Assembly: GCA_045403015.1 (NCBI GenBank)
Contig: JAXIPI010000282.1
Location: forward strand, 1-7,057
From: Gaiellasilicea sp045403015
Lineage (GTDB): Bacteria > Actinomycetota > Thermoleophilia > Gaiellales > Gaiellaceae
Length of the DNA: 7,057 nt
Reading direction: 5' to 3'
The number at the start of each line of letters is the position of its first letter. The first letter of the stretch is position 1. The notes under the pieces are model-generated. The model was not told the DNA's origin and searched no databases. It saw nothing but the letters and a program-made list of their open reading frames with translations. Made by a program: the position numbers and the translations under genes. Positions 1 through 4,298 of this stretch are shown in pieces.

Positions 1-368
1 TACTCGATGAGCTGTGTCAGCAGGAACGCGAGCCCCATCATGAACGTGAGCACCATGCCGGCCAGGAACGCCGCGCGCTGTCCACGTTTGATCGACTGCA
101 GCGCCCAGTGCATCGTGAAGCTGGAGGTGACGAGAATCGCGGTGTTGATGCCCGCGACGTAGACCGGGAATTCGTAGGGCTCGGGGGGCCAGGTTTCCGG
201 TGCACTCGGATTGACCACCCGCACGAAGAAGTAGGCCGTGAAGAAGGAGCCGAAGAGCATCGCCTCTGACGCGATGAAGAGGAACATGCCGAGAACCGTC
301 GCCTCGATCCGCGAGCTCCGGTTCGCGATCGGGGGGCCGTGATGGGGGGCGTCGGCGTGCGCGCTCAC
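1..368 (-). CDS. coxC: Cytochrome c oxidase subunit III (partial, C-terminal part beyond left edge)
   Basis: This is subunit III of the haem-copper oxidase, a membrane subunit that binds subunit I and helps sustain proton uptake. The 122 complete codons visible begin with a GTG at 368 whose last two bases open the TGA stop of the upstream gene. After about 22 polar, His-rich residues comes a first helix containing the family signature ASEAMLFGSFFTAYFFVR; Glu35 is the conserved membrane glutamate of the family. A second helix contains NTAILVTSS (75-83), and a third begins near residue 98 and runs to the edge at LLTQLIEY. There is no room for the two extra N-terminal helices of the seven-helix form, so this is the five-helix form typical of many Gram-positive bacteria. 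The family is usually about 190-210 residues, so roughly 40% is missing off the left edge. Identification is firm from motifs and from its position after coxB and coxA. Confidence 0.95.
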   Translation of the reverse strand, partial: MSAHADAPHHGPPIANRSSRIEATVLGMFLFIASEAMLFGSFFTAYFFVRVVNPSAPETWPPEPYEFPVYVAGINTAILVTSSFTMHWALQSIKRGQRAAFLAGMVLTFMMGLAFLLTQLIE

Positions 369-1207
369 GCTTCCACCTCCGACGGCTCGACGACCACGTG
401 CTCGACGGGTACGCCTGCCTCGCTCGTGAGACGGCCGATCAGGTCTCGGCGCAGCCACGACGAGCCGCGCTGCTCCGGGAAGGTGGAGACGAGGATGGCG
501 TCGATGCTCTCGTCACGGACGGCATGCATCGCCGCGGTGAATGGATCCGGATGCGCGACCTGACCATGCGCCTCGATGCCCTCCGACCGCAGCTGCGCGA
601 GCACCTGGCGCAGCCTGTGGTCGGCCTCCGGGTGTGCTCCCTGGTCTGGATCGCTCTGCGGCGAGACGATCAGGAAGCTCGTCCCCTCGCCGCCGGCGCG
701 CGCTTTCTCGCGGATCCGGTCGAGCAACGGCGCGCCGAGCACCGTCTCGTTCGCGACCACGAGGATGTTCTGCGCACCGATGCGTGAAGCGACGTCCGAG
801 ACCACATGCTCGACCGGACGATCGCCGGCCGCCTTCCGGATCTCCTCGAGCAGGTTGCGGCGCCGCCAACCCGATTTTGCTTCCGGATGGGTGGAGACGA
901 CAAGCTCATCGGGCTCCTCGATCGCGATCGCGTCCTTTACGGCAGTGAGCGGATCGTTGTCGACGACATGCCCCGAAGCCGGAATCCCCGCGTCGCGGAG
1001 TTGTTGGAGGGCCTTGTCGAGCCGTCGTCCCGCCGCGGCGCGGCGCGTGTTCTCGTACACGACGTACCCCTCACGAGGAGCATTAACCGGCGCGATCACG
1101 AGGACGACCGCGTCGCTGTCCGCGACCCGCTTGCGCACTGCGTCGAGCAGCTCGTCGCCGGTCAGCGTCTCGTTCGCGACGACGAGGATCTTGCGCCGCT
1201 CGCTCAC
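365..1207 (-). CDS. Tandem universal-stress-protein-like protein inside the cox operon
   Basis: I do not recognise a characterised function. The 280-residue protein is two copies of one alpha/beta domain. Copy one (about 5-136) starts KILVVANETLTG and copy two (about 146-272) starts NILVVANETVLG. Both contain an xDPxTA segment (85-89 and 221-225), then (V/L)VST(H/F)PE (103-109 and 239-245), a basic Trp-Arg-Arg patch (114-116; 251-254) and a closing PVEHVV (131-136; 267-272). This resembles the nucleotide-binding fold of universal stress proteins, and single-domain actinobacterial relatives with an STxP...WxRRDL...PVxHV ending come to mind. The classical UspA glycine-rich ATP motif (G-2x-G-9x-G-S/T) is not visible. 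There is no signal peptide or membrane helix, so it should be cytoplasmic. The GTG start is fixed by a GTGA overlap with coxA and an AGGAGGT ribosome site six bases upstream; its stop overlaps the coxC start. A role in oxidase assembly, redox sensing or stress response is inference from context only. Confidence 0.88.
   Translation of the reverse strand: MSERRKILVVANETLTGDELLDAVRKRVADSDAVVLVIAPVNAPREGYVVYENTRRAAAGRRLDKALQQLRDAGIPASGHVVDNDPLTAVKDAIAIEEPDELVVSTHPEAKSGWRRRNLLEEIRKAAGDRPVEHVVSDVASRIGAQNILVVANETVLGAPLLDRIREKARAGGEGTSFLIVSPQSDPDQGAHPEADHRLRQVLAQLRSEGIEAHGQVAHPDPFTAAMHAVRDESIDAILVSTFPEQRGSSWLRRDLIGRLTSEAGVPVEHVVVEPSEVEA
375..380 (-). promoter_or_regulatory. Ribosome binding site for coxC
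   Basis: On the minus strand GGAGGT lies six bases before the GTG start of coxC. It is inside the last codons of the stress-protein-like gene (tail SEVEA), so the coxC ribosome site is contained in the upstream coding sequence. It supports the GTG at 368 as the true start. Confidence 0.8.
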
Positions 1208-3150
1208 CGTACGACCTCCTCCTCTTCCTTCGCCGGCGCGGCCGCACCGCCGTTCAGCACCGCGTGCTTGGCGCCCGGAACGCCGTACTCGTACGGGCTG
1301 CCGACGACCTGCGGAATCTCATCGAAGTTGAAGACCGGCGGCGGCGAGGTCACCTGCCACTCGAGCGTCAGCGCCCGCCAGGGGTTCGAGGGTGCGATCG
1401 GGCCCCGCGCCCAGCTGGTGATCACGTTGTAGAAGAAGACGATCGTCGACGCGCCGAGGAGGAACGAGAACATCGAGATGACCATGTTCCAGTCGCCGAA
1501 CTCGGCCGAGTAGTCGGCAACCCGCCTCGGCATCCCCTGCAGCCCGACCCAGTGCATCGGGAAGAAGGTGCCGTTGAAGCCGATGAACGTGAGCCAGAAG
1601 TGGAGCTTCCCCAACCGCTCGTTGTACATGCGGCCCGTCATCTTCGGGAACCAGTAGTAGATCCCGGCGAAGATGGTGAAGACCGAGCCGCCGAAGAGCA
1701 CGTAGTGGATGTGCGCGACGATGAAGTACGTGTCCGACGAGGCGATGTCGATCGGCACCGATGCCAGGAAGATCCCTGAGAGCCCGCCGAGCACGAACAT
1801 CGAAAGGAAACCGAGCGCGAAGAGCATCGGCGTTCGGAAGTGGAGCTTTCCCTCCCACATCGTCGCTAACCAGGAGAACACCTTGATCCCCGTCGGCACC
1901 GCGATGATCATCGAGGTGACCATCATCGGGACGCGCAGCCACGGCGCCATCCCCGCCACGAACATGTGGTGTGCCCACACCGAGAAGCCCAGAACGAGGA
2001 TCGCCATCAGCGAGAGGGCCATCAGCCGGTAGCCGAAGACCGGCTTGCGGCTCATCACCGCCAGGACCTCGGAGACGATCCCGAAACCGGGCAACATCAT
2101 GATGTAGACGGCCGGATGCGAGTAGAACCAGAAGATGTGTTGGTACCCGAGGACGTAGCCGCCCTGTTCGACGTTGAAGAAGTTCGTGTGCATGATCCGG
2201 TCGAACATCACGAAGAACTGCGACCCGGCGATGAACGGCGTCGCGATCACGACGAGCAGTGAGGTCGTGAAGTTCGCCCAGACGAGCAGCGGCATCCGCC
2301 AGAAGGTCATTCCCGGCGCCCGCATCGTGATGATCGTGACCAGGAAGTTCAGCGCAGTCATGATCGACGAGGCGCCTGCCCACTGGACGCCCATGTTGAA
2401 GAAGACCTGCCCGAGCGGCTGGTCGACGGCGAGCGGCGCGTAGCTCGTCCAACCGGTGGCGAACGCGCCGCCGGGGGCGAGGAAGGCGGCGAGGAACATG
2501 ACCCCCGCGATCGGCAGCAGCCAGAACGACAGCGCGTTCAGGCGCGGGACAGCCATGTCCGGCGCACCCAGCATCAGTGGCACCGCGAAGTTGGCCAGCC
2601 CGGCGAACGCGGGGATGATGAAGAGGAAGATCATCAGCGCCGCGTGCTCCGACACCAGTCCGTTGAAGGTCTGCGTGTCGACGTACTGCATGTCCGGGTT
2701 GGCGAGCTCGGCGCGGAAGATCATCGCCATCAGGCCGCCGACGACGAAGAAGAAGAACGTCGTCGTGAGGTACTGGATGCCGATCACCTTGTGGTCGGTG
2801 TTGACCTTGAAGTAGTCCTTCCAGCTGTAAGCGCCGTGGCTCGCGTGGTCGTCCACCCGCGTCGGGCGGCCGGAGATGTAGTACAGCCAGTAGTCGAAGG
2901 CTCCGATGCCGGTGAGGAAGCCGACGGGGGCGGCCGTCAGGAAGGCGACAACGGTGATCACGGGCCAGTCCCAGAGCGGCTCGTAGTGCCCGAGCCAGCG
3001 GAAGAAGACGACGATCCCGGCACCGATCGCCCAGAAGAGCGGGGTCACGAAGGCCGCCCGGATGAATCCCGGCCGCGTCACGCGCTGCAGGCCACGGCGC
3101 GGCGGCGCCGGGGCGTGCGGAGCAGGATGCGTATCGACGACCTCGGTCAC
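1204..3150 (-). CDS. coxA: Cytochrome c oxidase subunit I, A2 (caa3) type, with N-terminal extension
   Basis: Catalytic subunit that reduces O2 to water at a haem a3-CuB centre and pumps protons. All key residues are visible: haem a ligands His169 and His482, haem a3 ligand His480 (VAHIHYV), CuB ligands His345, His394 and His395, and the cross-linking Tyr349. K-channel residues Thr420 and Lys423 and the propionate arginines Arg542-Arg543 (GMPRR) are also present. D-channel entry Asp198 (GAPDMAVPR) and Asn205 are kept. The motif YSHPAVY (343-349) has Ala where A1 enzymes have the channel glutamate, and Tyr-Ser just before the His, as in the A2 subfamily (Rhodothermus and Thermus caa3). At 648 residues it is about 100 longer than usual. 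The excess is at the N-terminus, with two extra hydrophobic segments (about 34-51 and 62-92) before the usual first helix at about 120. The GTG start overlaps the coxB stop and follows AAGGGGAG. Confidence 0.97.
   Translation of the reverse strand: MTEVVDTHPAPHAPAPPRRGLQRVTRPGFIRAAFVTPLFWAIGAGIVVFFRWLGHYEPLWDWPVITVVAFLTAAPVGFLTGIGAFDYWLYYISGRPTRVDDHASHGAYSWKDYFKVNTDHKVIGIQYLTTTFFFFVVGGLMAMIFRAELANPDMQYVDTQTFNGLVSEHAALMIFLFIIPAFAGLANFAVPLMLGAPDMAVPRLNALSFWLLPIAGVMFLAAFLAPGGAFATGWTSYAPLAVDQPLGQVFFNMGVQWAGASSIMTALNFLVTIITMRAPGMTFWRMPLLVWANFTTSLLVVIATPFIAGSQFFVMFDRIMHTNFFNVEQGGYVLGYQHIFWFYSHPAVYIMMLPGFGIVSEVLAVMSRKPVFGYRLMALSLMAILVLGFSVWAHHMFVAGMAPWLRVPMMVTSMIIAVPTGIKVFSWLATMWEGKLHFRTPMLFALGFLSMFVLGGLSGIFLASVPIDIASSDTYFIVAHIHYVLFGGSVFTIFAGIYYWFPKMTGRMYNERLGKLHFWLTFIGFNGTFFPMHWVGLQGMPRRVADYSAEFGDWNMVISMFSFLLGASTIVFFYNVITSWARGPIAPSNPWRALTLEWQVTSPPPVFNFDEIPQVVGSPYEYGVPGAKHAVLNGGAAAPAKEEEEVVR
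1214..1220 (-). promoter_or_regulatory. Ribosome binding site for the stress-protein-like gene
   Basis: On the minus strand AGGAGGT, a full match to the anti-Shine-Dalgarno core, lies six bases before the GTG at 1207. It falls in the codons for the EEEEVVR tail of CoxA. It fixes the start of the downstream gene and implies strong translation. Confidence 0.85.
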
Positions 3151-4148
3151 TTGCTCCCCTTCTGTCCGTCAACGAGATACTGCACCAGCGCGTCGAGCTG
3201 CTCGTCGGAGAGCGTCTGGTTGAAGGTCTTCGGCATCACATCGGGCTGGAAGCCGGCGGCGATCACGGCGTCCGGGTTGACGATCGACTCGCGGATGAAC
3301 TCCTCGAGCGACTTCGCGCCCGGCGGCTTGATCGCGTCGAGATTCGGCCCGACCTGGGCATCGGTGCCGGCCGGCGTGAACGTGTGACAAGCCCCGCAGC
3401 CCGCCGTCGTGAACACCGTCTCGCCCGGATTCGTGCTCGCGCCGGCTGAAGCGTCAGCCAGGAACTTGTCGTAGTCGCTGCGCTTCACGACGCGGACATG
3501 CGCTCGCATCGTGGCGTGCCCGAGCCCGCAGAGCTCCGTGCACATCAATGCAAACTGCCCCGTGCGGTTGGGTGTGATCACGAGCGACGTTTTGATTCCC
3601 GGGACGGCGTCGGACTTCTGGCCGAACTCCGGCACCCAGAACGAGTGGATCACGTCCACCGAGTTCAAGGTCAGCTTGACCGGCTGGTTGACGGGAAGCA
3701 CGAGCTGGCCGGAGGTGACCTTGCTCGCGCCGGGATACTCGAACTTCCAGGCGAACTGCTGCGCCGTGACGGCGATCCGGAGCGGGTTCGGGCCGCCGTC
3801 GTCATTCTTCGCGAGCACGATCGCGCTGACGATCGAGATCGCCGTGACGAGAATCGCCGGAATCGCCGTCCAGACGATCTCGAGCCCCGTGTGACCGTGG
3901 ATCGGCGGCCCATCCGAGTCGTCCTCGGGCTGGACGCGGAACTTGAGCACCGAGTAGACGATCGCGGCCGCCACGACGGAGAAGACGGCGATGCAGATGA
4001 CGGTCGTGAACCAGAACGTGAACTCGATCCGGTCCATCTCCTCGGAGGCCGAGGTCGGCAGCCAGGGCACGAGCACGGCGACCACCGACGCCAGGATTCC
4101 CGCGAGGACGCCGTAGATCGTAATGCGGACAATCGAGCCCCTGCGCAC
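3147..4148 (-). CDS. coxB: Cytochrome c oxidase subunit II with fused C-terminal cytochrome c (caa3 type)
   Basis: Subunit II receives electrons and passes them through the binuclear CuA site to subunit I. The 333 residues contain an N-terminal hydrophobic segment (about 9-30; signal peptide or extra anchor), two membrane helices (about 43-68 and 90-113, with the GLEIVWTAIP signature and Glu90), and a cupredoxin domain. The CuA ligands are all present: His168 (VIHSFWVPEFGQ), Cys203, Cys207, His211 and Met214 in CTELCGLGHATM. From about 239 to 328 there is a class I cytochrome c domain with CGACH (251-255) and a probable axial methionine Met305 (DVMPKT). This fusion defines caa3 oxidases and lets a small c-type cytochrome dock or act without a separate carrier. 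The GTG start is the most upstream possible one, because an in-frame TGA lies at 4164-4166. Only a weak AGG lies upstream, so translation may be leaderless. It is the first gene of the operon. Confidence 0.97.
   Translation of the reverse strand: MRRGSIVRITIYGVLAGILASVVAVLVPWLPTSASEEMDRIEFTFWFTTVICIAVFSVVAAAIVYSVLKFRVQPEDDSDGPPIHGHTGLEIVWTAIPAILVTAISIVSAIVLAKNDDGGPNPLRIAVTAQQFAWKFEYPGASKVTSGQLVLPVNQPVKLTLNSVDVIHSFWVPEFGQKSDAVPGIKTSLVITPNRTGQFALMCTELCGLGHATMRAHVRVVKRSDYDKFLADASAGASTNPGETVFTTAGCGACHTFTPAGTDAQVGPNLDAIKPPGAKSLEEFIRESIVNPDAVIAAGFQPDVMPKTFNQTLSDEQLDALVQYLVDGQKGSK
3154..3161 (-). promoter_or_regulatory. Ribosome binding site for coxA
   Basis: On the minus strand AAGGGGAG ends three bases before the GTG start of coxA, within the last codons of coxB (QKGSK tail). 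It supports the GTG at 3150 and therefore the long N-terminal extension of CoxA. Confidence 0.75.
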
Positions 4149-4155
4149 CGCGGCG

Positions 4156-4161
4156 AGCCTA
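4156..4161 (-). promoter_or_regulatory. Possible -10 element of a leaderless coxB promoter
   Basis: On the minus strand TAGGCT fits the actinobacterial TANNNT -10 pattern and ends seven bases before the GTG of coxB, so transcription could begin at the start codon itself. No good -35 hexamer sits at 17-18 bases; a TTGCGA at 4176-4181 is only 14 bases away. The same AGG could be a weak ribosome site instead. This is inference from spacing. Confidence 0.25.
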
Positions 4162-4181
4162 CATCACTAAGTCACTCGCAA

Positions 4182-4211
4182 GACGAGCATCCGCGGAAGC
4201 GGATGCTCGTC
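4182..4211 (-). terminator. Perfect 13-bp stem-loop between kinase gene and coxB
   Basis: The arms at 4182-4194 and 4199-4211 are exact reverse complements (GACGAGCATCCGC on the plus strand) around a four-base loop GGAA. It lies 88 bases after the kinase stop and 33 bases before the coxB start. On the minus strand it is followed by TTGCGAGTGAC, with no real T-run, so it is not a classical intrinsic terminator. T-poor hairpin terminators are reported in high-GC Gram-positives, and the position suits the end of the kinase transcript. Alternatives are a 5' leader structure for the cox mRNA or a protein-binding palindrome. Confidence 0.55.
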
Positions 4212-4227
4212 GCGCAAACCCCTGAAG

Positions 4228-4244
4228 GGGCCGCTTCGCGGCCC
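4228..4244 (-). repeat. 7-bp inverted repeat, second hairpin of the gap
   Basis: GGGCCGC (4228-4234) and GCGGCCC (4238-4244) form a perfect, very GC-rich stem around TTC. It lies 16 bases from the 13-bp stem-loop, and a small CCCC-TGAA-GGGG element (4219-4230) overlaps its edge. Together they may act as a compound terminator for the kinase gene; no T-run follows on either strand. Confidence 0.45.
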
Positions 4245-4258
4245 ACCAGCTCTCACCT

Positions 4259-4282
4259 GTGAGGTGGCTCTGGCCGCCTCAC
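4259..4282 (-). repeat. 10-bp imperfect inverted repeat just after the kinase stop
   Basis: Arms GTGAGGTGGC (4259-4268) and GCCGCCTCAC (4273-4282) pair except at one position, which would be a G-U pair in plus-strand RNA and an A-C mismatch in minus-strand RNA. The loop is TCTG. It begins 17 bases after the kinase stop codon. A further CTCAC at 4252-4256 can pair with the same GTGAG, giving an alternative fold. Confidence 0.4.
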
Positions 4283-4298
4283 AGTTCTTCATTCCCCG

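Noticed and set aside
576..1331. Plus-strand open frame of about 250 codons opposite the stress-like gene
   Set aside because: Ser/Arg/Pro-rich translation with no domain, antisense to a gene with clear duplicated domains; typical of opposite-strand frames in GC-rich DNA.
3054..3150. Over-extended CoxA N-terminus caused by a wrong start codon
   Set aside because: The GTG at 3150 has a good ribosome site and the same GTGA overlap as the other two junctions, and the extension contains plausible membrane helices.
1319..3172. Minus-strand 617-codon frame overlapping coxA in another frame
   Set aside because: A shadow of coxA: Arg/Ala/Asp-rich, no membrane helices or motifs, while the coxA frame has every catalytic residue.
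2644..3387. Plus-strand open frame of about 247 codons spanning the coxA/coxB junction
   Set aside because: It crosses two well-supported genes on the other strand, its translation is Glu/Asp/Arg/Val-biased and low in complexity, and it matches no family.
3498..4262. Plus-strand open frame of about 254 codons opposite coxB
   Set aside because: Composition is dominated by Arg, Asp and Glu as expected from the complement of coxB; it has no motifs.
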